From Pseudomonas sp. JM0905a (lineage in GTDB: Bacteria > Pseudomonadota > Gammaproteobacteria > Pseudomonadales > Pseudomonadaceae), in the NCBI RefSeq assembly GCF_014700075.1, contig NZ_JACXBU010000006.1, forward strand, positions 1-64,000: 64,000 bases of DNA, read 5' to 3'. The number at the start of each line of letters is the position of its first letter. The stretch's first letter is position 1. The notes below the pieces were generated by a model. That model saw only the letters and a program-made list of their open reading frames with translations, searched no databases and had not been told where the DNA came from. This document shows positions 45,845-55,569 of the stretch, piece by piece. The position numbers and the translations under genes were made by a program.

Positions 45845-47734
45845 ATGGCTACTTACAACGCGGATGCCATCGAAGTCCTCTCCGGCCTCGACCCGGTGCG
45901 CAAGCGCCCGGGCATGTACACCGACACCTCCCGACCCAACCACCTGGCCCAGGAAGTCATCGACAACAGCGTGGACGAGGCCTTGGCCGGCCACGCCCGC
46001 AGCGTCCAGGTGATCCTCCATGAGGACAACTCGCTGCAGGTCATCGACGATGGCCGTGGCATGCCGGTGGATATCCACCCCGAGGAAGGGGTGCCCGGCG
46101 TCGAGCTGATCCTTACCAAGCTGCATGCCGGCGGCAAGTTCTCCAACAAGAACTACCAGTTCTCCGGCGGCCTCCACGGCGTGGGCATCTCGGTGGTGAA
46201 CGCCCTGTCCACCCGCGTCGAAGTGCGGGTCAAGCGCGAGGGCAGCGAATACATGATGACCTTCGCCGACGGCTTCAAGGCCAGCGAGCTGGAAGTCATC
46301 GGCAGCGTCGGCAAGCGCAACACCGGCACCAGCGTGCATTTCTGGCCGGACGCCAAGTATTTCGACTCCCACAAGTTCTCCGTCAGCCGCCTCAAGCATG
46401 TGCTCAAGGCCAAGGCCGTGCTCTGCCCGGGGCTGTCCGTCACCTTCGAGGACAAGGCCAGCGGCGAGCGTGTCGAGTGGCACTTCGAGGACGGCCTGCG
46501 CTCCTACCTGGAGGACGCCGTCAGCGAGTTCGAGCGTCTGCCGAGCGAGCCGTTCTGCGGCAGCCTGGCCGGTAACAAGGAAGCGGTGGACTGGGCGCTG
46601 CTCTGGCTGCCCGAGGGTGGCGACAGCGTCCAGGAAAGCTACGTCAACCTGATCCCAACCGCCCAGGGCGGCACCCATGTGAACGGCCTGCGCCAGGGCC
46701 TGCTGGATGCCATGCGCGAGTTCTGCGAGTTCCGCAACCTGCTGCCGCGCGGCGTCAAGCTGGCGCCGGAAGACGTCTGGGAACGCATCGCCTTCGTCCT
46801 CTCGATGAAGCTGCAGGAACCGCAGTTCTCCGGTCAGACCAAGGAGCGCCTGTCCTCCCGCGAGGCGGCGGCCTTCGTTTCCGGCGTGGTCAAGGACGCC
46901 TTCAGCCTGTGGCTCAACGCCCACCCGGACCTGGGCATGCAGCTGGCCGAACTGGCCATCAGCAACGCCGGTCGTCGTCTGAAAGCCAGCAAGAAGGTCG
47001 AACGCAAACGCATTACCCAGGGCCCGGCGCTGCCCGGCAAACTGGCCGATTGCGCTGGCCAGGACCCGATGCGCTCGGAACTGTTCCTGGTGGAGGGTGA
47101 CTCCGCCGGCGGTTCGGCCAAGCAGGCGCGTGACAAGGAGTTCCAGGCGATCATGCCGTTGCGCGGCAAGATCCTGAATACCTGGGAAGTGGACGGCGGC
47201 GAAGTGCTGGCCAGCCAGGAAGTGCATGACATCGCCGTCGCCATCGGCGTTGACCCGGGCGCCGCGGACATCTCCCAGCTGCGCTACGGCAAGATCTGCA
47301 TCCTTGCCGACGCCGACTCCGACGGCCTGCACATCGCTACCTTGCTGTGCGCGCTGTTCGTTCGCCACTTCCGCTCCCTGGTGGAAGCCGGACACGTATA
47401 CGTCGCCATGCCGCCGCTGTACCGCATCGACCTGGGCAAGGAAATTTTCTACGCCCTGGACGAAGCCGAGCGCGACGGCATCCTCGACCGCCTGGTGGCC
47501 GAGAAGAAGCGTGGCAAGCCCCAGGTCACCCGATTCAAGGGCCTGGGCGAGATGAATCCGCCACAGTTGCGCGAAACCACCATGGATCCGAACACCCGCC
47601 GCCTGGTCCAGCTGACGCTGGAAGACACCGATGGCACGGTGGAAATCATGGACATGCTGCTGGCGAAGAAACGCGCTGGCGACCGCAAGTCCTGGCTGGA
47701 GTCCAAGGGCAACCTGGCCGAGGTCATGGTGTGA
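45845..47734 (+). CDS. parE: DNA topoisomerase IV subunit B
   Basis: ParE supplies the ATPase and TOPRIM domains of topoisomerase IV, which separates linked daughter chromosomes. The 629-residue protein has VRKRPGMYTDTS and VIDDGRGMPVD (ATP site) near the N-terminus and the TOPRIM motifs EGDSAGGSAKQ and LADADSDGLHI. An AAAGGGA site precedes the ATG. Its stop overlaps the next gene's GTG start. Confidence 0.97.
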   Translation: MATYNADAIEVLSGLDPVRKRPGMYTDTSRPNHLAQEVIDNSVDEALAGHARSVQVILHEDNSLQVIDDGRGMPVDIHPEEGVPGVELILTKLHAGGKFSNKNYQFSGGLHGVGISVVNALSTRVEVRVKREGSEYMMTFADGFKASELEVIGSVGKRNTGTSVHFWPDAKYFDSHKFSVSRLKHVLKAKAVLCPGLSVTFEDKASGERVEWHFEDGLRSYLEDAVSEFERLPSEPFCGSLAGNKEAVDWALLWLPEGGDSVQESYVNLIPTAQGGTHVNGLRQGLLDAMREFCEFRNLLPRGVKLAPEDVWERIAFVLSMKLQEPQFSGQTKERLSSREAAAFVSGVVKDAFSLWLNAHPDLGMQLAELAISNAGRRLKASKKVERKRITQGPALPGKLADCAGQDPMRSELFLVEGDSAGGSAKQARDKEFQAIMPLRGKILNTWEVDGGEVLASQEVHDIAVAIGVDPGAADISQLRYGKICILADADSDGLHIATLLCALFVRHFRSLVEAGHVYVAMPPLYRIDLGKEIFYALDEAERDGILDRLVAEKKRGKPQVTRFKGLGEMNPPQLRETTMDPNTRRLVQLTLEDTDGTVEIMDMLLAKKRAGDRKSWLESKGNLAEVMV

Positions 47735-48714
47735 GGGGAGCCCTGATTCTCCTTGCCCTGCTGTTTTCCACGCCACTCTGGGCCGCAGCCGACGCCGAGC
47801 AATTGCGCCTGGCTTCCGAGTACCCGGTGGACGGTATGCCCCACGGCAACCTCTCCGGGCTGGCCCGCTGCGGGGGAGACCTGCTAGCGGTGTCCGATCG
47901 TGTGGATAACCAGCTGTACCGGCTCAAACCCATCGGCGGTGTGCTCCAGGCTGAGGCAGAGGTGTTTCATGCGCCGCCGCCACCGCCGAGCAGCCTGCCG
48001 TGGGGCGTCCGTGCGCGCTCCTGGGTCATCAGCATGCTGCGGGGAAATGAGCTCGATTTTGAAAGCATCAGCTGCGATGCGGCTGGAAATCGCTATCTGG
48101 TCAGCGAGGCCAATGCGGCCGTGCTGCAGCTGCCGGTGGCTGGCGATCCGAACTGGTTGCTGCTGCCGGACAACCTGATCCGCCAGGCTCGCGCCAGCGG
48201 CATGCTGTTGCACTTCAATGCCCTGCTCGAGGGCGTTGCGGTCGATCCCAAGGGTGAACGCCTGTGGCTCGCCGCCGAGCGTGAGCGCCGTGGCCTGATG
48301 GTGGTGCACAAGCAGCAAGCCACCTGGCGCTGCACCGGCGGCTGCGTGATCTTCAGTGAAGCCGGCACCGAGCCGCCGCCAGCCCCCATCGGCAGCGAGC
48401 AGCAGATGCCGCGCGACTTCTCCGACCTCGCCTTCTTCGAGGAAAAGCTCTTTACCCTGGAGCGCTTGGCGCACCAGATCTGCCGGCGCAAGCCGAGCAG
48501 TGGCGAAGTGGAGCGCTGCTGGTCCTTCGCCGAGGAAGCCCTGGCCGATACCCGTCGCTACGGCGTGCCTTTCGGCGTGGCCGAGGCCTTGTGGGTAGAC
48601 GCCGAAGGGGCTTGGGTAGGCCTCGACAACGGCGGCAAGGCTCGCGCTGATGGCGAGCGGCGGCCCATCGTCTGGCGCTTTACTGCGCCGAAAGGCGGCT
48701 GGAGCGCGAAATGA
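47731..48714 (+). CDS. Secreted esterase-like phytase family protein
   Basis: The 327-residue protein starts at a GTG overlapping the parE stop. It has a signal peptide (RGALILLALLFSTPLWAAA) and a beta-propeller-like body with GNLSGLARCGGDLLAVSDR, DFESISCDAAGNRYLV and LLEGVAVDPKGERLWLAAE. These repeats fit the esterase-like phytase/SdiA-regulated group. It lies between parE and parC, as in P. aeruginosa. The enzymatic role is unproven. Confidence 0.78.
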   Translation: MRGALILLALLFSTPLWAAADAEQLRLASEYPVDGMPHGNLSGLARCGGDLLAVSDRVDNQLYRLKPIGGVLQAEAEVFHAPPPPPSSLPWGVRARSWVISMLRGNELDFESISCDAAGNRYLVSEANAAVLQLPVAGDPNWLLLPDNLIRQARASGMLLHFNALLEGVAVDPKGERLWLAAERERRGLMVVHKQQATWRCTGGCVIFSEAGTEPPPAPIGSEQQMPRDFSDLAFFEEKLFTLERLAHQICRRKPSSGEVERCWSFAEEALADTRRYGVPFGVAEALWVDAEGAWVGLDNGGKARADGERRPIVWRFTAPKGGWSAK

Positions 48715-49235
48715 CCACACAGACGCCGGGCAAACGCGCGGGAAGGGTCATGCTGGTGCTCGCCTGGGGCATCGGCCTGATCCTGGCCACGCGTTACTTC
48801 GGCGTCTGGGAAGACCGCCAGCACAACCCCAATCGCGCGCCCGAGTCGGTGCACGGCGACGGCTACGTCGAAGTGCGCCTGGCCAGCAGCCGCCAGGGGC
48901 ATTACCTGCTGGATGGCCGCATCGACGGCCAGGCGGTGACCTTCCTGCTCGACACCGGTGCCACCCAGGTGGCAGTGCCGGCACGGGTCGCCGAGCGCCT
49001 AGGCCTCGCGCCCGGCGCCGCGGTCACCCTGAGTACCGCCAACGGCCGCGTCACCGGCCACCGCACCCAGCTGCAGGACCTGCGCCTGGGTGACATACGC
49101 CTGATCCAGGTGCCGGCGATCATCGTGCCGGGCATGGACGGCGACGAGGTGCTGCTCGGCATGAGCGCCCTGAAACAACTCGAATTCACCCAGCGCGACG
49201 GCACCCTGGTGCTGCGCCAAGTCACTTCTCCGTGA
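48711..49235 (+). CDS. Retropepsin-like aspartic protease, membrane-anchored
   Basis: The 174-residue protein has an N-terminal membrane segment ([19 protein letters not shown]) and a single aspartic-protease lobe. The active-site motif is [14 protein letters not shown], followed by the family segments [11 protein letters not shown] and [12 protein letters not shown]. Such clan AA proteins are active as dimers. The domain should lie in the periplasm. The ATG overlaps the previous gene by four bases and parC starts seven bases after it. Confidence 0.88.
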   Translation: MTTQTPGKRAGRVMLVLAWGIGLILATRYFGVWEDRQHNPNRAPESVHGDGYVEVRLASSRQGHYLLDGRIDGQAVTFLLDTGATQVAVPARVAERLGLAPGAAVTLSTANGRVTGHRTQLQDLRLGDIRLIQVPAIIVPGMDGDEVLLGMSALKQLEFTQRDGTLVLRQVTSP

Positions 49236-49242
49236 GGCACGC

Positions 49243-51501
49243 ATGAGCGAATCCCTCGATCTGAGCCTGGAAGGCGTTGAGCGCCGCTCCCTGGCCGACT
49301 TCACCGAACAGGCCTACCTCAACTATTCCATGTACGTGATCATGGACCGTGCCCTGCCGCATATCGGCGACGGTCTGAAGCCCGTACAGCGCCGTATTGT
49401 CTACGCCATGAGCGAACTGGGCCTGGACGCCGACGCCAAGCACAAGAAGTCGGCGCGTACCGTCGGCGACGTGCTCGGCAAGTTCCACCCCCACGGCGAC
49501 TCCGCCTGCTACGAGGCCATGGTGCTGATGGCCCAGCCTTTCAGCTACCGCTACACGCTGGTGGACGGCCAGGGCAACTGGGGTGCGCCGGACGATCCCA
49601 AGTCATTCGCCGCCATGCGTTACACCGAGGCGCGCCTGTCGCGTTACTCGGAAGTCCTGCTGTCCGAACTGGGCCAGGGCACCGTGGATTGGGTGCCGAA
49701 CTTCGACGGCACCCTGAACGAGCCGGCAACCCTGCCGGCGCGTCTGCCGAACCTGTTGCTCAACGGCACCACCGGCATCGCCGTGGGCATGGCCACCGAT
49801 GTTCCGCCGCACAACCTGCGGGAAGTGGCCGCCGCCTGTGTGCGCCTGCTGGATGAGCCGAGCGCGACGGTGGAGCAGCTTTGCGAACACATCCTCGGTC
49901 CGGACTTCCCCACCGAGGCGGAAGTGATCACTCCGCGCGCCGAGCTGGTGAAGATCTACGAAACCGGTCGTGGCTCGGTGCGCATGCGCGCCGTGTACCG
50001 CGTGGAAGACGGCGACATCGTGGTCACCGCGTTGCCGCACCAGGTGTCCGGTTCCAAGGTGCTGGAGCAGATTGCCGGCCAGATGCAGGCCAAGAAGCTG
50101 CCGATGGTGGCGGACCTGCGCGATGAGTCGGACCACGAGAACCCCACTCGCATCGTCATCATCCCGCGCTCCAACCGCGTGGATGCCGACGAACTGATGC
50201 AGCACCTGTTCGCCACTACGGACCTGGAGTCCAGCTACCGGGTCAACACCAACGTCATCGGTCTGGACGGCAAGCCCCAGGTCAAGGACCTGCGTACCCT
50301 CCTCAGCGAGTGGCTGACCTACCGCATCGGCACCGTTCGCCGCCGTCTGCAGTTCCGCCTGGACAAGGTGGAGAAGCGCCTGCACCTGTTGGACGGTTTG
50401 CTGATCGCCTTCCTCAACCTGGATGAGGTAATCCACATCATCCGCACCGAGGACCAGCCCAAGCAGGTGCTGATGGAGCGCTTCGATCTCACCGAGATCC
50501 AGGCCGACTACATTCTCGACACCCGTCTGCGCCAGCTGGCACGCCTGGAAGAGATGAAGATTCGTGGCGAGCAGGAGGAACTGCTGAAAGAGCAGAAGAA
50601 ACTGCAGGCCCTGCTGGGCAGCGACACCAAGCTGAAGAAGCTGGTGCGTGAGGAGCTGATCAAGGACGCCGAAACCTACGGCGACAACCGCCGTTCCCCC
50701 ATCGTCGCCCGCGCCGAGGCTCGCGCCCTGTCGGAAACCGAGCTGATGCCCACCGAGCCGGTGACCGTAGTGCTGTCCGAGAAGGGTTGGGTGCGTTGCG
50801 CCAAGGGCCACGACATCGACGCAACCGGCCTGTCCTACAAGGCCGGCGACGGCTTCAAGGCGGCGGCACCGGGCCGTTCGAATCAGTACGCGGTGTTCAT
50901 CGATTCCACTGGGCGCAGCTACTCGCTGGCGGCCCACTCGCTGCCTTCGGCCCGTGGCCAGGGCGAGCCGCTCACCGGCCGGCTGACGCCGCCGCCGGGG
51001 GCCAGCTTCGACTGCGTGCTGCTGCCCGAGGATGACGCCACCTATGTCATCGCCTCGGACGCCGGCTACGGTTTCGTGGTCAAGGGCGCCGACCTGCAGG
51101 CCAAGAACAAGGCCGGCAAGACGCTGCTCAGCCTGCCGTCCGGCGCCAAGGTAGTGCCGCCACGTCTGGTGCAGAGCGTCGAAGAAGACTGGTTGGCAGC
51201 GGTGACCACCGAGGGCCGCTTGCTGCTGTTCAAGGTCGCCGACCTGCCACAGCTGGCCAAGGGCAAGGGCAACAAGATCATCGGTATCCCCGGCGATCGC
51301 GTTGCAAGCCGCGAGGAGTACCTCACCGATCTGGCGGTGCTACCGGCCGGTGCAACCCTCGTCCTCCAGGCTGGCAAGCGCACCCTGTCGCTCAAGGCGG
51401 ATGATCTGGAGCACTACAAGGGCGAGCGCGGACGCCGTGGGAACAAGCTGCCACGGGGCTTCCAGCGGGTTGACGCGCTGCAGGTAGAGCCGCTCGCCTG
51501 A
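49243..51501 (+). CDS. parC: DNA topoisomerase IV subunit A
   Basis: ParC is the DNA-cutting subunit. The 752-residue protein has the catalytic tyrosine Tyr127 in [10 protein letters not shown] and a C-terminal beta-pinwheel domain. The quinolone-resistance region reads [10 protein letters not shown], with Ser87 and Glu91 in their wild-type, drug-sensitive forms. It ends the parE operon, with two small exported-protein genes between the topoisomerase subunits. Confidence 0.97.
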   Translation: MSESLDLSLEGVERRSLADFTEQAYLNYSMYVIMDRALPHIGDGLKPVQRRIVYAMSELGLDADAKHKKSARTVGDVLGKFHPHGDSACYEAMVLMAQPFSYRYTLVDGQGNWGAPDDPKSFAAMRYTEARLSRYSEVLLSELGQGTVDWVPNFDGTLNEPATLPARLPNLLLNGTTGIAVGMATDVPPHNLREVAAACVRLLDEPSATVEQLCEHILGPDFPTEAEVITPRAELVKIYETGRGSVRMRAVYRVEDGDIVVTALPHQVSGSKVLEQIAGQMQAKKLPMVADLRDESDHENPTRIVIIPRSNRVDADELMQHLFATTDLESSYRVNTNVIGLDGKPQVKDLRTLLSEWLTYRIGTVRRRLQFRLDKVEKRLHLLDGLLIAFLNLDEVIHIIRTEDQPKQVLMERFDLTEIQADYILDTRLRQLARLEEMKIRGEQEELLKEQKKLQALLGSDTKLKKLVREELIKDAETYGDNRRSPIVARAEARALSETELMPTEPVTVVLSEKGWVRCAKGHDIDATGLSYKAGDGFKAAAPGRSNQYAVFIDSTGRSYSLAAHSLPSARGQGEPLTGRLTPPPGASFDCVLLPEDDATYVIASDAGYGFVVKGADLQAKNKAGKTLLSLPSGAKVVPPRLVQSVEEDWLAAVTTEGRLLLFKVADLPQLAKGKGNKIIGIPGDRVASREEYLTDLAVLPAGATLVLQAGKRTLSLKADDLEHYKGERGRRGNKLPRGFQRVDALQVEPLA

Positions 51502-51644
51502 CACTGGCGGCGGCGAATTGACGTGGGGCTATGGAGTCCTGCGTCACATTGACGGATGATATGTCCCCTTGCCGTTCCCTGATGATGGCAAGGACGAATG
51601 AATTCGACTGCAGGCTGCCCACAAGGCGGCCGTGGGTGAGATTG

Positions 51645-52355
51645 ATGAGCGTGCGTTTTCCCCTGGCTTTGATGCTGGCGAGCCTCCTGGGTCTGGCCGG
51701 TTGTGTACATAGCCCACCGATTCCTATGTTTCAGCTGGATGCAGGCACCCCGGAGGTACCGTCAAAGAAGGCTGGGATGCAAGTACTGCTCGGCCCGGTG
51801 ACCGTGGCTGACTACCTTCAGCGTGAAACCCTCCTGCAACGCCAGGCCGACGGCAGCCTGACTGCTGCCCCGGACGGCCGCTGGGCCGGCAGCCTGGCTG
51901 CGGATATCGACCAGGTTCTCCTGCGTCAGCTGTCCTGGCGCCTGGACAGCCAGCGCCTGGTGCTGGCCCCGGGCAACCCGGGTTTCACTCCGGAAGTACA
52001 GGTGCTGCTGACCATCAGCCGTCTCGACTCCGGCCCCCAGCGCCCAGCCGTGCTGGAGGCGCAATGGCGCCTGCTGGATCGTGCCGGTCAACTGCGTGAC
52101 AGCCGCTTGGTGCGCCTTGAGGAACCTCACGCCGGAACCGCTGCCGACCAGGTGCGGGCCCAGAGCAAGCTGCTGCAGCAACTGGCCGAGCAACTGGCCG
52201 CTGCCGTGAAGCCCCTGGAAGGCCAGCCGGTTGCGGTCGAGGCGCCGCGCAAGCCGTCAGCTGCCAATCAGCCGGCCAAGGCCAAGGAGCCGCAGCCGCC
52301 GAAGATCCCCATGGCGGCGCCAGTGCGCACCGACGTGGAAGTCTTCCGCTTCTGA
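51645..52355 (+). CDS. PqiC-family lipoprotein
   Basis: The 236-residue protein has a lipoprotein signal, RFPLALMLASLLGLAGC, with Cys20 as the lipid site. The body resembles PqiC/YmbA: LLGPVTVADYLQRETLLQRQ and WAGSLAADIDQVLLRQLSWRL. Members are outer-membrane lipoproteins that help MCE-type lipid transport, but no mce, pqiA or pqiB gene is adjacent. A proline- and lysine-rich tail follows the domain. The ATG at 51645 is chosen because it opens the signal. Confidence 0.83.
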   Translation: MSVRFPLALMLASLLGLAGCVHSPPIPMFQLDAGTPEVPSKKAGMQVLLGPVTVADYLQRETLLQRQADGSLTAAPDGRWAGSLAADIDQVLLRQLSWRLDSQRLVLAPGNPGFTPEVQVLLTISRLDSGPQRPAVLEAQWRLLDRAGQLRDSRLVRLEEPHAGTAADQVRAQSKLLQQLAEQLAAAVKPLEGQPVAVEAPRKPSAANQPAKAKEPQPPKIPMAAPVRTDVEVFRF

Positions 52356-52368
52356 TCGCCGGATTGTG

Positions 52369-52395
52369 AAAAAGCCCGCTTGATGCGGGCTTTTT
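52369..52395. terminator. Intrinsic terminator after the PqiC-like gene
   Basis: AAGCCCGC (52372-52379) pairs with GCGGGCTT (52385-52392), flanked by A-run and T-run. It ends the rightward transcript and could also work leftward. Confidence 0.88.
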
Positions 52396-52464
52396 CATGT
52401 TTGTTCGCCAGGAATCCCCTTCTTTCGCCGGGAGGTGCCAAGTGCATCGCGGTCCAACGATGGC

Positions 52465-52560
52465 TGTGGGGGCGAATTCATTCGCGATGCGGACCGCAGG
52501 GCTGTCTTGAGGTCATTGGTGGTAGCTTCACTGCCCTTCGCGAATGAATCCACTCCCACC
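52465..52560. repeat. Second MITE-like inverted repeat, same family as 32918-33017
   Basis: Ends 52465-52487 (TGTGGGGGCGAATTCATTCG first) and 52538-52560 are inverted copies at 19 of 23 positions. They share GGGGCGAATTCATTCGC with the element after waaA. The two copies are both intergenic and each follows a plus-strand gene. The space between the flanking terminators (52396-52577) holds nothing else. Confidence 0.65.
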
Positions 52561-52577
52561 GGTTGTATCGGTGGCAA

Positions 52578-52606
52578 GAAAAAGCCCGCATCTGCGGGCT
52601 TTTTCG
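52578..52606. terminator. Intrinsic terminator for the SMP_2-type gene
   Basis: AAGCCCGCA (52582-52590) and TGCGGGCTT (52593-52601) pair with A and T runs on either side. It stands 13 bases beyond the stop of the leftward membrane-protein gene. Confidence 0.87.
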
Positions 52607-52618
52607 TCATCTGCGCAT

Positions 52619-54145
52619 TCAATGTGCGCGAGCTTCATGCATCCGCGACAGTTGGCGTTCCAGCAGCGAAGGATAGGGCTCCAGCAGGCGTTCAACGCAG
52701 CAGGCGCCTTCCGGGCTGGTGATGGCGCGGATACGCGCACGCTGGCGAACCAGGTCGTCCTCGGCAATGGCGCGTTCCACCAGCAGCAGATTGCGGCTGT
52801 GCTGGCTCAGGGCGAGGGCGCTTTGGGTACTGTCATTGAGCAGCAGGTCGCCCTGGCTGAGGCCGGAGAGGTCCTCGCCGTGGGTCAGGCCGAGTTGCAG
52901 CTGCAAGGTGATGCCGCTGTCGGCGACCTCGATCTGCAGAGCGTGCCCCAGGGCGCGCATCAGTTCGCCGCAGCAGATCGCGTGGGTCAGGTAGTCCTCG
53001 TCGCTGTCCTTGCTGTGGAAGAGCATCAGGCTGCTGCCGTCGTTCAGGGTCAGCAATTGGCCGTGGTAGAGACGGGCGGCCTGATCGAGGCAGTCGCGGT
53101 AGCGCTGCAACAGGTCCATCAAGCGTGCACGCGGCAGTCGGCGCAGTTGGTCCTGGGCGCCCAGCTGGATGGCCAGCACGGCGCTGTTCTGCGGTTCTTC
53201 CTGAGCAATGGGGGCTGGGGCAGGGGCCGGCTCGTCTTCGGCCATTTCCTTGCGCAGTTCGGAGAAGGGATCTTCGTCATCCGGCGTGAACAGCTTGCTC
53301 GGCGTCTCTTCCTCGCCGTCGAAGCTGTCATCACGCAGGTCGCGGACCTCGAAATGATCCGGATCGTCCTCCTCGTCCTCGAGATAGTCCTCGTCGGCCT
53401 CGGCGTAGTCTTCTTCCGGGATGGGGTCTAGCTCAGGCTCGGGTTCCGGTTTCTCCGGTACCAGGCGTGCCTGGAGCTGACGGGCCAGGTCGCCGATTTC
53501 GTCCTGGCGGCCGGCACCGGGCGCGGGGTCGTCCGGGTCGCGCAGCCAGACGCGCAGCTGCAGCAGGGGCGTGGAGATGTGTCGGCCGAGGCGCAGGCTC
53601 AGGGACAGGGTCAGCGCCAGCAGGATCAGGCTGAGCAGGCCCATGCTCTGCAGGCTGATGGTCATGGGCTGCTGGAACTGCTCCATGTCCAGGCTCAGGC
53701 GCAGATGGCCGGCGATCACTTCCTGGAAGGTTATAGGCGTCGAATACAGGCCCTCTGCTTCGCCTAGCAGCCCTTGCTTGGGTCGCGAACCGGCCTCGGC
53801 AAGGATGCGATTGTCCACGCTGTAGATGGCCGCGTGGGCCACCAGCGGGTTCTTCACCAGGTTGTTGAGCAGCACGTTGAGGCTGAGGATGTCGTTGGAC
53901 ACCAGCAACTCCGTGGCCGAGGCAGCGGTCTGCGCGGTCAGGCTCTGGCCCAGGGCGTCGGCCTGCTGCTGCATGGCCTGCTTGAACTGCATGCCCATGA
54001 CCCAGGCGTAGATCACCAGCGCCAGGGCCACCAGCAGCAAGCTGTGGCTGGCAATGCGCAAGGCGATCGGCACGCGCCGCTGGCGCAGGGCATGGAAGAT
54101 CAGCAGGAAGAAATTGTCGGGTTTGACAGGCGTGGGCCGGTTCAC
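52619..54145 (-). CDS. SMP_2 (YtjB/AhpA-type) membrane protein with a C-terminal cyclase-like domain
   Basis: The protein has 508 residues from a GTG at 54145. Residues about 25-50 are a membrane helix (ALRIASHSLLLVALALVIYA), followed by an extracytoplasmic region and a second helix (LLSLILLALTLSLSLRLG). A long acidic linker follows. The last 180 residues (AVLAIQLGAQDQLRRLPRA, LLTLNDGSSLMLFHS) resemble class III nucleotide cyclases, but the metal-binding aspartates are absent. Being divergent from serB matches smp/ytjB in E. coli. Function unknown. Confidence 0.8.
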   Translation of the reverse strand: MNRPTPVKPDNFFLLIFHALRQRRVPIALRIASHSLLLVALALVIYAWVMGMQFKQAMQQQADALGQSLTAQTAASATELLVSNDILSLNVLLNNLVKNPLVAHAAIYSVDNRILAEAGSRPKQGLLGEAEGLYSTPITFQEVIAGHLRLSLDMEQFQQPMTISLQSMGLLSLILLALTLSLSLRLGRHISTPLLQLRVWLRDPDDPAPGAGRQDEIGDLARQLQARLVPEKPEPEPELDPIPEEDYAEADEDYLEDEEDDPDHFEVRDLRDDSFDGEEETPSKLFTPDDEDPFSELRKEMAEDEPAPAPAPIAQEEPQNSAVLAIQLGAQDQLRRLPRARLMDLLQRYRDCLDQAARLYHGQLLTLNDGSSLMLFHSKDSDEDYLTHAICCGELMRALGHALQIEVADSGITLQLQLGLTHGEDLSGLSQGDLLLNDSTQSALALSQHSRNLLLVERAIAEDDLVRQRARIRAITSPEGACCVERLLEPYPSLLERQLSRMHEARAH

Positions 54146-54281
54146 AGAGCGCGGCTCTTCTCGGACGAAATTGTGGCGCAGTATAGCGAGCGCCCCTTGC
54201 AGGGCAAAGCGCCGAGCATGCTGCGGGCGCCACGAAAGTGGGTAGAATGTGCGCCTTTTCATGCGCTGAGTGAGGTGCGAC

Positions 54282-55496
54282 TTGCGCGAGATTGTCCTGA
54301 TCAACATCACTGGCGAGGACCGACCCGGCCTGACCGCGGCCATTACCGGTGCCCTGGCCCAGGGTGGCGTGAACATCCTGGATATCGGCCAGGCGGTGAT
54401 CCACGACACCCTGTCGTTCGGCATCCTGGTGGAAATTCCGGATAACGCCGAGGCCTCGGCAGTGCTCAAGGACGTGCTGTTCACGGCCTACAAGTTGGAC
54501 CAGCAGGTGCGCTTCACCCCGGTGCCCGAGGCGGATTACCAGCAGTGGGTCGACGGTCAGGGCAAGAGCCGTTACATCGTCACCCTGCTGACCCGCAAGG
54601 TCACCGCCGAGCAGCTGCAGCGCGTGAGTTCCATCACCGCCAAGTACGGCCTCAATATCGACCACATCGACCGCCTGTCGGGTCGCATGCCGCTGGATAT
54701 GCCGGCCGACCAGGGCAAGGGCTGCATCGAGTTCTCCGTACGGGGCGAGCCGGCCGACCCGGTGGCCCTGCGTGCCGAGTTCCTCAGCGTGGCCCAGGAA
54801 CTGAACGTCGACATCGCCTTCCAGCGCGACTCGCTGTTCCGCCGTAACCGCCGACTGGCGGTGTTCGACATGGACTCGACCCTGATCGAGGCTGAAGTGA
54901 TCGACGAACTGGCCAAGGCTGCGGGCGTGGGCGACAAGGTCGCCGAGATCACCGAGCGCGCCATGCGTGGCGAGCTGGATTTCCGTGCCAGCTTCAAGGA
55001 GCGCCTGGGTCTGCTCAAGGGTTTGTCCGAGGACGTCCTGGAAGAGATTGGTGCCTCCCTGCGACTCACTGAAGGGGCAGAAACCCTGTTCGCCGAGCTC
55101 AAGCGCCTGGGCTACAAGACCGCCATTCTTTCTGGTGGCTTCAGCTACTTCGCCAAGCAACTGCAGGCCAAGCTGGGCATCGACTACGTGTTCGCCAACG
55201 AGCTGCAGATCGTCGACGGCAAGCTGACCGGCGTGGCCATCGAGCCCATCGTTGATGCGCAGCGCAAGGCCGACCTGCTGAGCGAGCTGGCGCAGAAGGA
55301 AGGGCTACGCCTGGAGCAGACCATCGCCGTCGGTGATGGCGCCAACGACCTGCCGATGCTGGGCCTGGCCGGCCTGGGCGTGGCCTTCCGCGCCAAGCCG
55401 CTGGTCAAACAGTCCGCCAAACAGGCCATTTCCACCCTGGGCCTGGACGGCATTCTCTACCTGCTTGGCTTCCGCGATCGCGACGGCAGGGATTGA
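54282..55496 (+). CDS. serB: Phosphoserine phosphatase
   Basis: SerB performs the last step of serine synthesis. The 404-residue protein has two N-terminal ACT-like domains (REIVLINITGEDRPGLTAAI and the later IVTLLTRKVTAEQLQRVS) and a HAD phosphatase domain with FDMDSTLIEAEVIDEL (the nucleophile Asp) and AVGDGANDLPML. The TTG at 54282 has GTGAGG six bases before it; a GTG at 54270 is the alternative. It is divergent from the SMP_2-type gene. Confidence 0.95.
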   Translation: MREIVLINITGEDRPGLTAAITGALAQGGVNILDIGQAVIHDTLSFGILVEIPDNAEASAVLKDVLFTAYKLDQQVRFTPVPEADYQQWVDGQGKSRYIVTLLTRKVTAEQLQRVSSITAKYGLNIDHIDRLSGRMPLDMPADQGKGCIEFSVRGEPADPVALRAEFLSVAQELNVDIAFQRDSLFRRNRRLAVFDMDSTLIEAEVIDELAKAAGVGDKVAEITERAMRGELDFRASFKERLGLLKGLSEDVLEEIGASLRLTEGAETLFAELKRLGYKTAILSGGFSYFAKQLQAKLGIDYVFANELQIVDGKLTGVAIEPIVDAQRKADLLSELAQKEGLRLEQTIAVGDGANDLPMLGLAGLGVAFRAKPLVKQSAKQAISTLGLDGILYLLGFRDRDGRD

Positions 55497-55513
55497 GTGA
55501 CTGACCGGAAATG

Positions 55514-55540
55514 AAAAAGCCGCCTTCGGGCGGCTTTTTC
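55514..55540. terminator. Bidirectional terminator between serB and fimX
   Basis: AAAAAGCCGCC (55514-55524), loop TTCG, then GGCGGCTTTTT (55529-55539). A tetraloop stem with A and T runs on both sides can stop serB and fimX transcripts. Confidence 0.92.
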
Positions 55541-55569
55541 GTGGATGGCGTTCGAGACCGGGCTCGCCC

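Noticed and set aside
45692..47776. Long open frame of 694 codons antisense to parE
   Set aside because: It mirrors the codon pattern of a certain gene on the other strand, lacks any recognisable domain, and such antisense frames are common in GC-rich genomes.
49497..49515. Quinolone-resistance mutation in parC
   Set aside because: Ser87 and Glu91 are the wild-type residues.
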